From NCBI GenBank assembly GCA_025656455.1, contig JAHXHS010000010.1:62001-126000 (forward strand): a DNA stretch of 64,000 nt. Reading direction: 5' to 3'. Numbering within the stretch: the stretch's first letter is position 1; every line of letters begins with the position of its first letter. This document shows positions 7,562 to 17,174 of this stretch, piece by piece. A program made the position numbers and the translations under genes. The notes beneath the pieces are model-generated. The model ran no database searches. It was not told the origin of the DNA and saw only the letters and a list, made by a program, of their open reading frames with translations. This stretch comes from Candidatus Thiodiazotropha sp. (ex Epidulcina cf. delphinae) (GTDB lineage Bacteria > Pseudomonadota > Gammaproteobacteria > Chromatiales > Chromatiaceae).

Positions 7562-9601
7562 CTAGTCTTTCCAGCGGGTTCCGAGCTTCTCGTAGTCCGC
7601 ATCGGGTACAAGCGTCAAGGCAATGTGTCGGAATATCTTGCCGTCTTTCATGAGGAAGGCGTCCTGGGCATTGATCGTTCCCCGCCCCTCGCTCTTCACC
7701 GTCGCCCTGAAGATGATTACGTCTTCGCTTTCGGCAAAGAATTCCGTCGCCAGATAGGTCACCTTCTGATGCCGGTTGAGGGTATCCATGACATAATTTT
7801 TAATCGCAGGCCGGCCGTGGTGTATGCCGTCGAACGTCACAATAACGGCGTCAGGATGGTAGTGATCCTCGACAAGTTTGTCGATTTGGCCGCTTCCTAT
7901 CAGCTCGAGTTGCTCCTGATAGAACAGTCTTCCCAGGCCCTCGCCAAGCGCCTTGCCTTGAAGCTCTTCGGCGGATGGGCCGTCGTCCTTCCATCTCGTG
8001 CCGAGCGCTTCGTAATCGGCGTCGGGAACAAGGGTCAGCGCGATATGCCGGAGTATCTGTCCATCTTTCATGAAGAAGGCATCTTGGGCATCGATCGTCC
8101 CCCGACCCTCGCTTGTCACGGTAGCCCGGAATAAAATCACGTCCTCGCTCTCGGTGAAGTATTCATTCACCAAGGATGTCACCTTTTGATGGCGCCGGAG
8201 GGTATCCATCACATACTCTTTTATTGCCGGACGACCATGGTGTATGCCGTCGAATGTAACGATGGCGGCGTCGGGATGGTAGTGCAACTGGATCAACTGG
8301 TCGATCTTCCCTTGGCCGATCAGGCCAAGCTGCTCCAGATAAAACTGCCTTCCTTGCCCCACACCGAAACCCTTGTTGGGAAAGTGTAGAGCGATGGTCT
8401 CGCCCAGTTCATAAGCCAGCAGAAACAGTGTGGCTTCGTTGGGTAAATACGCCTTCACCTTCGTGAGTACTGCATCCTGGCTTGCTTGACTGACCGGGAC
8501 GGTCTTGTCTTCGAGATCCTCCACGGCATCCAGGAAGGCGCGATTGTAGCCAAGCTGCCAGTTGATCATTTCCTTGCCGACCGGCGACTCGCCATGCCCG
8601 ATGTAGAAGCGGACCGAGTCGTCAAATTGTGTCCGTAGGCGTTCCAGTACCTGGTTCCACTGGACCGTGTGCCCGTCGCGGAAGAAGCAGTGGCAATCCG
8701 AAGCCATCACATCGCCGATGAAAGCATGTTTAACCCCATCCTTCTTTTCGATGATCCACATCCCGTCGCTGGGGGATTCGGCCGGCCCCAGGTCTTGAAA
8801 TGTGAATGTGACGCCATCGTAGACGCACGTATAACCGTCTTCAATGATCTTGTCGGGAAAAATACGCGTCGGGGGATAGTCTTCTCCCAGGAAGCCGGAA
8901 GCGGTGTCAGCCTTCACCATGTCTTCCTGCCGGGCAAAATCCAGACAGCCCTGGGAGGCGATTCGCGGCACGTCTCCGAATGCCACCAGGCCCGTGTAAT
9001 GATCTGGGTGGCCGTGGGTGAGCAACACGGCCTGAATGGGCTTTTCGAACGAGTTGGCCATGGCGCGCAACTCACGGGCGCTGGAAAGGGCAAGGGTCGT
9101 ATCGATCACCATCACCGAGTTCTCCAACTCAATGATGTAAGCATTGACGTGATCCCGGGGAAGTTCCATGAACCGTCCGGGAAAACGATGAATGATGGGA
9201 AAAGCCTTCGGCTCCGTCGTAGCGACGTCGTCGGAATTCAAGATGGGTGCAAAGGGTCCGGAGTCATGGAAATTGGACATGTAAACGATCTTTCCCTCAT
9301 CCATCCGGAAATAGTTCATCACATCGGCCTCAATGGGCGCGCCGGCCGCGCTGGCCGCTGAGATGTGCGAAATAACGGCGGCCTCGTCGTCCTTGACAAT
9401 AATTTTTTTCGGGACGTTTTGAAACTTTGAGTACATCGTCTTCATGCCGCCCATCATGGGCCTGAGCCTGGCTAAGCCGTCGACATGGCCCGCCAACTGC
9501 TCGTCCATCACCATGTCGTCGGCAAACAGGGCGCACCATGCGTCCCAGTTTCCCTCGTTGGCGTATTCGTAGTACTTCCGGATCACTTCGCTCATGTACA
9601 T
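7562..9601 (-). CDS. Metallo-beta-lactamase-fold hydrolase fused to three SnoaL-like domains
   Basis: Order in 679 residues: SnoaL-like domain (about 1-115), metallo-beta-lactamase domain (about 135-360) and two tandem SnoaL-like domains (about 420-538 and 560-679). The hydrolase has the metal motif THGHPDH at 195-201, plus AFIGDVMASD near 297 and FYIGHGESP near 333. The two C-terminal domains repeat with a period of 140 residues; both contain TFDGIHHGRPAIK and MKDG-(Q/K)-I-(L/F)-RHIALTLVPDADYE, and the DNA shows the same 420-base period, so the duplication is recent. GGAGC precedes the ATG (9,601; ATG 9,595 is possible). Cytoplasmic; substrate unknown. Confidence 0.85.
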   Translation of the reverse strand: MYMSEVIRKYYEYANEGNWDAWCALFADDMVMDEQLAGHVDGLARLRPMMGGMKTMYSKFQNVPKKIIVKDDEAAVISHISAASAAGAPIEADVMNYFRMDEGKIVYMSNFHDSGPFAPILNSDDVATTEPKAFPIIHRFPGRFMELPRDHVNAYIIELENSVMVIDTTLALSSARELRAMANSFEKPIQAVLLTHGHPDHYTGLVAFGDVPRIASQGCLDFARQEDMVKADTASGFLGEDYPPTRIFPDKIIEDGYTCVYDGVTFTFQDLGPAESPSDGMWIIEKKDGVKHAFIGDVMASDCHCFFRDGHTVQWNQVLERLRTQFDDSVRFYIGHGESPVGKEMINWQLGYNRAFLDAVEDLEDKTVPVSQASQDAVLTKVKAYLPNEATLFLLAYELGETIALHFPNKGFGVGQGRQFYLEQLGLIGQGKIDQLIQLHYHPDAAIVTFDGIHHGRPAIKEYVMDTLRRHQKVTSLVNEYFTESEDVILFRATVTSEGRGTIDAQDAFFMKDGQILRHIALTLVPDADYEALGTRWKDDGPSAEELQGKALGEGLGRLFYQEQLELIGSGQIDKLVEDHYHPDAVIVTFDGIHHGRPAIKNYVMDTLNRHQKVTYLATEFFAESEDVIIFRATVKSEGRGTINAQDAFLMKDGKIFRHIALTLVPDADYEKLGTRWKD

Positions 9602-9623
9602 TGTATGCGCTCCTTTTCAACTC

Positions 9624-10067
9624 TCATAACCTGGCCGAGCCCTCGCAATATTCGAGGGCGTCGACGATGTAAGAAACAATGACGGGGAGGCCTGTGTCCT
9701 CAGACCGTTTGACGCCCCATGTCTGGAAAGCATCCAGAACGATGCGGTCGCTCCGAGCGGCTGGCGGCAGCCAGCGGCTGGCTTCCCACCGCACCACCAC
9801 CTTCACATCAGCCTGGCCGGGGCCGATTTCGGCGTCCACTGACTTCACGGTGTGCACTTCATCGAAAAAGATGCGGGTGACGCCCTGATACCAGCCTTCG
9901 AAGCCGGTGAGTCCGTCCAGTGTGGCCTCCGGGAAAATCATTTTCAGATCTTTGTCGGCCAACATGGGGAGCAACTCCATCATGGGCGCATGTATATCGA
10001 GTTTGTGGTACCAATCCTTGGCAAGAAGTCTCACTTCCTCTTCCGTCAGGGCCTTTGTGTCATTCAT
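9624..10067 (-). CDS. SnoaL-like / NTF2-fold protein
   Basis: The 147-residue protein begins with a helical stretch (LTEEEVRLLAKDWYHKLDIHAPMMELLPML), then LKMIFPEATLDGLTGFEGWYQGVTRIFFDEVHTV and a beta-rich second half with ADVKVVVRWEASRWLP. That is the NTF2-like layout. AAGGAT lies before the ATG. It is 22 bases upstream of the MBL/SnoaL gene, so the two are probably cotranscribed. It is not closely similar to the other SnoaL domains of the run, suggesting an older paralogue or a separate partner. Reaction unknown. Confidence 0.75.
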   Translation of the reverse strand: MNDTKALTEEEVRLLAKDWYHKLDIHAPMMELLPMLADKDLKMIFPEATLDGLTGFEGWYQGVTRIFFDEVHTVKSVDAEIGPGQADVKVVVRWEASRWLPPAARSDRIVLDAFQTWGVKRSEDTGLPVIVSYIVDALEYCEGSARL

Positions 10068-10191
10068 CGGTCAAATCCTTTTACGATACGGTTTGAATCG
10101 GACTGTCTCACACAGTCTGAAATATAGGTCGTTTACCACTCTCAACGGTTGTGCGTATCTCCGTCTCTAACCATGGATACAATCCTCGGCC

Positions 10192-10509
10192 TCAGGTATC
10201 GCTGCCGCTGCTCTCATCAATGACTTCCTCGATGCGCTCAATTTCTTCGCTCACCTCCGAAAGCTCGATGTTCTCGAATCCCTCGAGGATTTCGGTCAAT
10301 GCGTACAACACCTGCACTGTGCCGAAAACTATCACCCCGTGGTGGGCGCCGATGCTCCAGCCGAACATCTCGATGAAGGCGCTCTCGAAGATCTCCAGCA
10401 CCCCAGTGACAATGAGAATAAGGCCGGTGGCTATCTGTACACGGGAATCCCCCGCAAATCGTTTGACCTTGCCGAGAAAAACCGCTCGGGCACTACGCTG
10501 TTTAGCCAC
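10192..10509 (-). CDS. Small two-helix membrane protein
   Basis: This 105-residue protein has a basic N-terminus (MAKQRSARAVFLGKVKRF), two hydrophobic segments (about 26-45 and 55-75) and an acidic C-terminal tail (ELSEVSEEIERIEEVIDES) that probably forms a helix. I do not recognise a family beyond a loose likeness to small bacterial inner-membrane proteins with both ends in the cytoplasm. GTG start with TTGGAGG upstream. It lies 24 bases after the AGE-STAS gene and is likely cotranscribed. Confidence 0.6.
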   Translation of the reverse strand: MAKQRSARAVFLGKVKRFAGDSRVQIATGLILIVTGVLEIFESAFIEMFGWSIGAHHGVIVFGTVQVLYALTEILEGFENIELSEVSEEIERIEEVIDESSGSDT

Positions 10510-10533
10510 CGATATCCTCCAAGTCTGTTGCGG

Positions 10534-12696
10534 CTAGTTCATCTTCGCCGGGTCGTAGCTATCCAGCAGCACTACCTCATCGACGAAGTCATCGCGCTCG
10601 AACAATGCCTGGATTTCGTCACTGGCGCCGCAGATATAAACGTTGGCGTCGATGGACAGCTTCTGTTTCTCGAACACAATGGTGCGCACACCTTCGGCGT
10701 TCATCGACTGCAGATCGTCCATGACGTATGCCAACTTCTGTGGAGCGCCGGCAACCGCTTCGGACAACTGCTTGCGAAAACCGGGAATGGCGCGGTGGTC
10801 GAGATCACCGCTCATCGTCACCCGCAGGATGTCGCCATCCTGATCGACCACGGCCGAGAAATGCTCGACCGTGCCGACGGCCGTCACCCGCGCCCGCACC
10901 CGTACCTGTTCGCTGGTCTGTGGCAGGTTGACCGTCAATGCCTGACGATCGAAATCCTCATAAGGCTTGTCCTCGATCCAAACCGCCTCAAGTTCGATGC
11001 TTCCCGCCGGCAGCAGGTCGGGCGCCACCCGCAACTTGCGGTCGGCAAAGGCGTGGGGATAGGGTTTGAAGTAGAGATCGAGGTGTTGCTTGGTCAATAG
11101 CAGGTTGCTGTAGACCGCAGACAGGTAGGCCAGTTCGAAACTGTGGTAGCCGCTCATCGAGTGGCTGCCTTTCATACGCTCGGTGCCGAGCAGGTAGGGC
11201 ATGCCTTCGGCCAGCACGTTGAAGTAGACCCCTCCCGAGTCGTGGTCGAGGAACCATGCGTTGTAGAATGCCGCCGATTCGCGGGCCAACTTGAGGTATT
11301 CCGGCTTGCCAACGGCGCCGGCCAGGATCATAAAGGCCAGAATGCCCTGTTCCTGCTGCCACCAGGCCTTGCGGTCGTGCCAGGCGAAGCGGTGGAAGTC
11401 CTGATCGTCACGCTTGGCGCGCTCCATGACGTCATACCAACCGCCACGCTGCGGGTCGCCGCCGATGCCGGGCATCAACTCGGCGATGCGCGCGGCAAAA
11501 TCGGCGTACGCTTGCTTTCCCTCCAGACTGAACATGCGGGTCAGGTTCCAGGCAATCTTTAAATTGTGGCCGACCACGCCGCGATTCTGCTGCCAACCCC
11601 AGGTGGTATCGTGACTCCAGTCTTCGTGAAACTTCTCCTGTACGAACGGGCTGTTGTCGTAGTCCTGGAAGTGCTCGGTGATGGTATCCGCGGTGCGCAG
11701 CAACATCTCTTTATAGCGCGATTCCTCGGTGGCCAGCACGACATTGATCAGGTAGGCCGGGGCGTGGTCGCCGACGGAGTTCCAGTTCTTGCGCGCCCGG
11801 TTGTGGCCCAATGTCTCGCTACGGGGATCGAAGGAGACCGGATCGACATGGGAGAAATAACCACCCAACTTGCGATCGATAAAGTAGTTGTCAAACAAAT
11901 TGCAGGTCATCTCGATGTCCTGCAGAATCGCTGGATCGCCGGTGATGCGAAAGGTCTGCGTCGGGCCGGCCAAGGCATAGATCTGCTCGTAGGCAGGGAT
12001 CGCGTCGTAGTCGTCACCAAATTCCGAGGCGAAAATCTTGCGCTCGTGCCCATTCGACAGCAGATCGATGCCGTGGTACCAGAAGGCCACGTTCGCTGCA
12101 CTGTCGACACAGCGCATGTGGTCGCGCAGGTAGTTAGTACCGGCCTCGGCGGCCTCCAGGAAACGCTCCTCGCCGGTCATCATGTAAGCGGAGGCAAGCC
12201 CGTAGACCAGGCGGGAAATGGTGTCGGTCTCCTGGCGGATGTTGCCCGTCTGCTCCCCTTCGAGGCTGAGCATGGTCCGGTAGCGCGCAAAGTCGATCGG
12301 ACCATCGCCGAACTGGGCGCGCAAATAGAAATCGCCCAACGCCTTGACCTGCTTGATCCACCAGTCCTGCCGCTCGAAGCGGAACTCGCCGATCTCACGG
12401 CCGAGGAAGACCAGGTGCTTGGCTTCAAAGCGCAGTTGCCCCTGTTCGGGGAAGAATACGCCGTAGGCGTAGAGAAAACGGCCCGCACCGAGCATATTTC
12501 TCATATCGCCGGTACAGTCGATGAAACCATCGCCGAGATTACGCACCAATTCGGCAAAGGTATTGGCCGTCAGCTTGGCCTCGTAGATAGCGCCGCCGGC
12601 AGTCTCAATGGCAAAGGTGTCCCGGTCCCAGTCGAATCCGCTTACATAGCCGGCGATGGTGTCGGAAAAAGTGAAGTGGGCATCTTTGATTTCCAT
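10534..12696 (-). CDS. AGE-family (N-acylglucosamine 2-epimerase-like) protein fused to a STAS domain
   Basis: Of the 720 residues, about 1-105 form a small beta-rich domain, about 110-590 are an alpha/alpha-barrel of the N-acylglucosamine-2-epimerase / six-hairpin glycosidase class (RYRTMLSLEGEQTG, GGYFSHVDPVSFDP, HNLKIAWNLTRMF, GGWYDVMERAKRDDQDFHRFAWHDRKAWWQQEQG), and about 610-715 match a STAS domain (LRVTMSGDLDHRAIPGFRKQL, LQSMNAEGVRTIVF, VYICGASDEIQALF). STAS domains usually serve partner switching, such as anti-sigma antagonists. A fused STAS suggests a sugar-acting enzyme under regulatory or scaffold control. AGGAG precedes the ATG; 18 bases downstream of glgX. Confidence 0.8.
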   Translation of the reverse strand: MEIKDAHFTFSDTIAGYVSGFDWDRDTFAIETAGGAIYEAKLTANTFAELVRNLGDGFIDCTGDMRNMLGAGRFLYAYGVFFPEQGQLRFEAKHLVFLGREIGEFRFERQDWWIKQVKALGDFYLRAQFGDGPIDFARYRTMLSLEGEQTGNIRQETDTISRLVYGLASAYMMTGEERFLEAAEAGTNYLRDHMRCVDSAANVAFWYHGIDLLSNGHERKIFASEFGDDYDAIPAYEQIYALAGPTQTFRITGDPAILQDIEMTCNLFDNYFIDRKLGGYFSHVDPVSFDPRSETLGHNRARKNWNSVGDHAPAYLINVVLATEESRYKEMLLRTADTITEHFQDYDNSPFVQEKFHEDWSHDTTWGWQQNRGVVGHNLKIAWNLTRMFSLEGKQAYADFAARIAELMPGIGGDPQRGGWYDVMERAKRDDQDFHRFAWHDRKAWWQQEQGILAFMILAGAVGKPEYLKLARESAAFYNAWFLDHDSGGVYFNVLAEGMPYLLGTERMKGSHSMSGYHSFELAYLSAVYSNLLLTKQHLDLYFKPYPHAFADRKLRVAPDLLPAGSIELEAVWIEDKPYEDFDRQALTVNLPQTSEQVRVRARVTAVGTVEHFSAVVDQDGDILRVTMSGDLDHRAIPGFRKQLSEAVAGAPQKLAYVMDDLQSMNAEGVRTIVFEKQKLSIDANVYICGASDEIQALFERDDFVDEVVLLDSYDPAKMN

Positions 12697-12714
12697 GGGT
12701 GTGAATCTCCTTTC

Positions 12715-14820
12715 CTAGCGACCGACGAGAATGACGGTGCTGTGGGCGGCGAGGGTATAGGTCGTGGCGGCAAACGGTTGTTCGCTACCCGGATCGGCAA
12801 TATCGTCTGGCGCTTGTTGCGCCGTATCGGCGTAGCGGCGCCAAGCGCACGAGCCGGAGAGTGCCGGAACCTCGAAGTCGAGCGGCTGGCCGTCCATGTT
12901 CAGCATGACGTGGATGTAGTCCTCGCCGTCGTTGAGCGGCCGCAGGGTAAAGGCCAGCACCCGAGAACCCTGATCGAACCAGCCGGGCGCATCGAGTCGA
13001 CAGCCGTGCCATGCAACGTCGGGAACACCCTCATCGTTGGTGGCGCCGTCGAAGAAGCGGCCGCGGCGCAGCGATTCATTGGCCTTGCGCAGGGCAATCA
13101 TGTTTTTGAAAAATCGCAACAGCTCGGCATTCGTCTCGACGGTTTGCCAGTTGAGCCAGTTGATCTCGTTGTCCTGGCAATAGGCGTTGTTATTACCGCC
13201 CTGGCTACGGCCGATCTCGTCGCCTGAGAGGATCATGGGTACGCCCTGCGAGAGCAGCAGAATTGCCGCGAAGTTCTTTATTTGCCGCTGGCGCAGCCTG
13301 TTGATGCCATCGTCACCGGTGGACCCTTCCGCGCCACAGTTCCAGCTCATATTGTCGTCGGCGCCGTCGCGGTTCTCCTCGCCGTTGGCAAGATTATGCT
13401 TGCCGTTGTACGAGACCAGGTCGGCCAGGGTGAAGCCGTCATGACAGGTAATGAAGTTGATGCTGTTGTTCGGCGTGTGGCCGCTGGGCTCGTAGATGTC
13501 GGCGCTGCCGGCAATGCGCGCGGCAACGTCGCCGACCAGGCCGGGGTCGCCTTTGACGAAGCGCCGGATCGAGTCGCGGTAACGGCCATTCCATTCACCC
13601 CAACGCCAACCGGGAAAGGCGCCGATCTGGTAGGCCCCGGCCGCGTCCCAGGCCTCCGCAATCAGCTTGACGCCGGCCAGCGCCTCATCCAGCTCGATGT
13701 TCCAAAGGACATGGGCGTGCAGTGTTGGCACGCCGTCCTCGCCGCGACTGAGCACCGATCCCTCGTCAAAGCGGAAGCCGTCGACATGCATCTCCTCGAC
13801 CCAGAATCGAAGGCTGTCGGTAATGAACTTGGCGACCAGCGGATGATTGCAGTTGAGGGTATTGCCACAGCCGGTGTAATCCATATAGTACTGTCGATCC
13901 GACGGTACTGTGTGGTAGTAGACGCGGTTGTCGATGCCCTTAAAGCTGAACGACGGCCCCTGGTGATTGCCTTCGTCGGTGTGGTTGTACACCACATCGA
14001 GAATCACCTCGATACCGGCCGCATGCAGCGCCTTTACCATGTCGCGGAACTCATCGAGGTGCCTGCCTTCCTCGGGCTGCACGCAGTAACTGGACTCGGG
14101 GGCGAAGAAGCCGATCGTGCTGTAGCCCCAGTAGTTCATAAGACGGCGGCCATCTTCGGTCACCCGTAGCGGGTGCTTGGCGTCGAACTCGAACACCGGC
14201 AGCAGTTCAACGGCTGTGACGCCCAGCGCCTGCAGGTAGGAAATCTTGTCGATGACACTGCGGAAAGTACCTGGGTGAGAGACACCCGAGGCGCTTGCAC
14301 GGGTGAAGCCGCCAACGTGCATTTCGTAGATTACCGTGTCCTTCATCGGTGTTGCCGGGCGCTGGTCCCCTTCCCAATCGTAGGCTGCAGTATCAATGAC
14401 GACGCTACGCATCGACTGCCCCTGATTATCTCCCGGAACGACGGCGGCGCCGCGATCGAACAGCGTGTCTGTATTGCCACACGAATAGGGGTCGACCAAA
14501 ACCTTCTCAGGGTCGAAGCGGTGCCCATCATGGATGCTTGACGGCCCATCGACGCGGTAAGCGTAGTGGGTCCCGGGCTTGAGGCCGCGAACGTAGACAT
14601 GCCAAACGTGGAAAGTGCGGTGACCGATCGGATCGAGCTCAATCTCGAGTGATGCCTCCTCGGCGCTGTGGCTATCGAAGATGAGCAGCACGACGCGGGT
14701 GGCGTGCTCCGAGAACAGTGCAAAATTGACGCCTTCCGCATCGGGTGTGGCCCCGAAAGGGTGTGGCTGTCCTGGTTCGGCGGTCACGAGTTCGGATATG
14801 CTCTCCCTGCCTATTGTCAT
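12715..14820 (-). CDS. glgX: Glycogen debranching enzyme (isoamylase type, GH13)
   Basis: The 701-residue protein is a GlgX/TreX-type alpha-1,6-glucosidase. It has an N-terminal CBM48-like domain (HPFGATPDAEGVNFALFSEHATRV) and the GH13 barrel regions DVVYNHTDEGN, DGFRFDEGS with the nucleophile Asp, LIAEAWD with the acid/base Glu, and FITCHDGFTLADL with the third carboxylate. It hydrolyses branch points in glycogen-like glucan in the cytoplasm. The ATG directly follows the stop of the DJ-1-like gene, with GGAGAAGGG upstream. In the window it is not accompanied by glgA, glgB or glgC; its neighbours are regulatory and detoxification-type proteins, so it may serve a special stress or storage role (inference). 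Confidence 0.9.
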   Translation of the reverse strand: MTIGRESISELVTAEPGQPHPFGATPDAEGVNFALFSEHATRVVLLIFDSHSAEEASLEIELDPIGHRTFHVWHVYVRGLKPGTHYAYRVDGPSSIHDGHRFDPEKVLVDPYSCGNTDTLFDRGAAVVPGDNQGQSMRSVVIDTAAYDWEGDQRPATPMKDTVIYEMHVGGFTRASASGVSHPGTFRSVIDKISYLQALGVTAVELLPVFEFDAKHPLRVTEDGRRLMNYWGYSTIGFFAPESSYCVQPEEGRHLDEFRDMVKALHAAGIEVILDVVYNHTDEGNHQGPSFSFKGIDNRVYYHTVPSDRQYYMDYTGCGNTLNCNHPLVAKFITDSLRFWVEEMHVDGFRFDEGSVLSRGEDGVPTLHAHVLWNIELDEALAGVKLIAEAWDAAGAYQIGAFPGWRWGEWNGRYRDSIRRFVKGDPGLVGDVAARIAGSADIYEPSGHTPNNSINFITCHDGFTLADLVSYNGKHNLANGEENRDGADDNMSWNCGAEGSTGDDGINRLRQRQIKNFAAILLLSQGVPMILSGDEIGRSQGGNNNAYCQDNEINWLNWQTVETNAELLRFFKNMIALRKANESLRRGRFFDGATNDEGVPDVAWHGCRLDAPGWFDQGSRVLAFTLRPLNDGEDYIHVMLNMDGQPLDFEVPALSGSCAWRRYADTAQQAPDDIADPGSEQPFAATTYTLAAHSTVILVGR

Positions 14821-15399
14821 CTACCCTTCTCCTTTGGCTGCGATCTGCTCGATGATGGTTCGGGCGAACTGGGCGCACTGGTGGCCGGTCCGCGCCGTGA
14901 CAAGATCACCGTCGACCACCACATCCTCATCGATATAATCGATGCCGTAGGCCTTGGCGTCGCCGAGCAGATTGGGATGGACGACTGCGCGCCGCCCCGC
15001 CACAAGATGGACGATCGGCGCCATCAGCCACATGCCGTGACAGATGATGCCCTTGACGATCGCCTGGTTGGCGAAGGCACGCTCCAGAAACAGACAGGCT
15101 GGCGGCAGCTTGGCGATATCCTCGGTGTAGCGCAGGCGATCAGAGACGATGCCGGATGGAATGATGATTGCCGAGTAGCTGGCCAGCTCCTCGTCGCTCA
15201 TTCCCTCGAAACTTTGCCAACACGCCTGCTTGGCCTTGAATTCATGGCCCTCGAAAGTGATCTGGTCCTGGTTCCAGAGCCGGCTCAAGAGATGGAGTTC
15301 GGCGCCCTCTTCCGGGAACCGGAACTGATAATAGAAGATTTCGTTCTCGAAGAAATCGCTTTCGAAGAGAACACCGATCTTGTGTCCGGCCAGTCTCAT
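14821..15399 (-). CDS. DJ-1/PfpI family protein
   Basis: This 192-residue protein is a glutamine-amidotransferase-like DJ-1/PfpI member. The expected nucleophile cysteine sits in the elbow GIICHGMWL, and YSAIIIPSG resembles the strand carrying the family's oxyanion residues. Families of this kind include glyoxalases, chaperone-like deglycases and proteases, so the activity cannot be fixed. KIGVLFESDFFENEIFYYQF is the first beta-alpha unit. Its stop abuts the start of glgX with no spacing, showing tight coupling. It is clearly different from the second DJ-1 protein at 17,164-17,991. Confidence 0.8.
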   Translation of the reverse strand: MRLAGHKIGVLFESDFFENEIFYYQFRFPEEGAELHLLSRLWNQDQITFEGHEFKAKQACWQSFEGMSDEELASYSAIIIPSGIVSDRLRYTEDIAKLPPACLFLERAFANQAIVKGIICHGMWLMAPIVHLVAGRRAVVHPNLLGDAKAYGIDYIDEDVVVDGDLVTARTGHQCAQFARTIIEQIAAKGEG

Positions 15400-15461
15400 G
15401 GCATGCTCACTCCTTTAATTGACGCGGACCAAGACTGGTGAACCCAGCTCTTGGATCACGA

Positions 15462-17174
15462 TCATTGTCCGCATTTAACGCCGATCAACTCTGGATGGGT
15501 ATCGCCAGCCAATACCAGGTCGATCAGGAAGGGCCGGTCGTCGGCCAACATCCGCTCGATTGCCGGTGCGATCTCCGCGCTCTTCTCGACACGAACGGCG
15601 TCGACATTTAGCGAACGCGCCAGATCGGTAAAGTGGATCGGCGGATCGGAGAGATCGAAACAGAGCGGCGGGTCGTGGGCCTCGTCACCGACATCCTGCC
15701 AATACTGCTGGATATTGAGTTGCAGCAGCCGGTACGAGCCGTTGTTACAGATCACAAACTTGGCGCCGACATTGTGCCGCGCCGCTGTCCACAAGGCCTG
15801 AATCGTGTACATCGAACCGCCATCGCCGGTGAAGCCGATCACGGTACGTTCGGGATGGGCCAGCTTCGCACCGATCGCGCCGGGAATGCCCACACCCAAC
15901 GAACCCCCGCGGGTGCAGAAATAGCCGCCGGCTTGTTGCGGCTGCAGATAACGGGTCAGCTCGGGCGAGGCGGTCAAGGCCTCGTCGAACACCAGCAGGT
16001 CATCCGGGGCCTGAGCGGCCAAGGCGCGTGCAAACTCAGCCATCTGCAGCGGGTGCCGGCCGCAATTGGCATCGTCAGCGGCCAGGTCGGCCTCGGCCTC
16101 AGCCCGCTTCCGCTCGGCCAACTCAGTCGTCAGCTCCCGGATCTGTGCCGCCCGAGCCTCTGAACGCCGCGCCGCGATGGCCTCGGCCAGCGCGGCCAGA
16201 GAGCATTTGGGATCACAGACCACGCCCAGATCGACGCGGTGATTCTTGGCGATCTCGTAGGCGTTCAGATCAAAGTGGATGATCTTGGCCGCCGGCGCGA
16301 AGATATCCCCCAGTTCAGGGAAGACTTCCGGCACCATATAGGTGCCGACGATCAGGTTGACGTCGCCACTGCGCAGAATCGGCAGACTGTGTTCGCCGAA
16401 CATGTGCCCGGTCGTGCCCTGGTATAGCGGGTGGGTCCAGTCCATGTTCACGTCACCCTGGTCTACGCCGTAGACCTCGGCGCCGAGCAATTCGGCCACT
16501 TGTCGCAGCTCATCATTGGCCTGGGCATAGGCCACCCCGTCACCGATGTAGATCATGGGCTTGGCCGCTCCCAGCAGCCATTCGGCAGCCTGTTCGACCG
16601 CCGCCCCGTCGGCGCACGCGCGGGTCGAAGGCAGTGAGGTCGGCAAGACCGTTTCTTCGTTGACGGCATCGAGCACGTCGGCCGGTAAACAGACGTAGAC
16701 CGGTCCCATCGGCGGCGTCGCGGCGATCTTGATCGCTCGTCGCAAGGTGCGCAGCAGGGAACGAGGATCGAGCACCATGGTGGCGTATTTGGTGACCGGC
16801 TCCATGATCGCCACCAGGTCGGCGGCCATCTGCGCATCCATGTTCATGTAGCGCAACCCCGCGTCACCACCTATCACCAGCAACGGCGCATGGCCGCGTT
16901 TGGCCTGATACAGGGCGCCGACGGCATTGCCGATGCCGGGTGAACTATGAAGCTGCACCAGTGCCGGTTTCTGCGTTGCCCGCGCGTAGCCATCGGCGGT
17001 CAGAACGGCAATGCTCTCCTGTAACGTCAGAATATAGCGCATGGCCGGGTAGTTGCGCAGGGCGTCCAGGAAGCCCTGTTCGACGGTGCCGGGATTGCCG
17101 AACATATGATCGATGCCGTCGGCCAGGAGTTGCTCGATCAGTGCGGCCCGACCCCGCCTGCCACTACCACCCAT
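15462..17174 (-). CDS. Thiamine-diphosphate-dependent enzyme (benzoylformate decarboxylase / acetolactate synthase-like)
   Basis: About 570 residues with the three-domain ThDP layout. The N-terminal pyrimidine-binding domain has the catalytic Glu in LTLQESIAVLTADGYAR, the middle domain follows, and the C-terminal domain carries the ThDP-Mg motif GDGGSMYTIQ ending about 25 residues on in CNNGSYR. PGIGNAVGALYQAKRG and the overall plan suit 2-keto-acid decarboxylases of the benzoylformate type more than true acetolactate synthases. The substrate is unproven. The start is uncertain: ATG 17,174 begins MGGSGRRGRAALIEQLL, overlapping the upstream gene by 11 bases; ATG 17,189 is possible, and neither has a clear Shine-Dalgarno sequence. 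Confidence 0.85.
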   Translation of the reverse strand: MGGSGRRGRAALIEQLLADGIDHMFGNPGTVEQGFLDALRNYPAMRYILTLQESIAVLTADGYARATQKPALVQLHSSPGIGNAVGALYQAKRGHAPLLVIGGDAGLRYMNMDAQMAADLVAIMEPVTKYATMVLDPRSLLRTLRRAIKIAATPPMGPVYVCLPADVLDAVNEETVLPTSLPSTRACADGAAVEQAAEWLLGAAKPMIYIGDGVAYAQANDELRQVAELLGAEVYGVDQGDVNMDWTHPLYQGTTGHMFGEHSLPILRSGDVNLIVGTYMVPEVFPELGDIFAPAAKIIHFDLNAYEIAKNHRVDLGVVCDPKCSLAALAEAIAARRSEARAAQIRELTTELAERKRAEAEADLAADDANCGRHPLQMAEFARALAAQAPDDLLVFDEALTASPELTRYLQPQQAGGYFCTRGGSLGVGIPGAIGAKLAHPERTVIGFTGDGGSMYTIQALWTAARHNVGAKFVICNNGSYRLLQLNIQQYWQDVGDEAHDPPLCFDLSDPPIHFTDLARSLNVDAVRVEKSAEIAPAIERMLADDRPFLIDLVLAGDTHPELIGVKCGQ

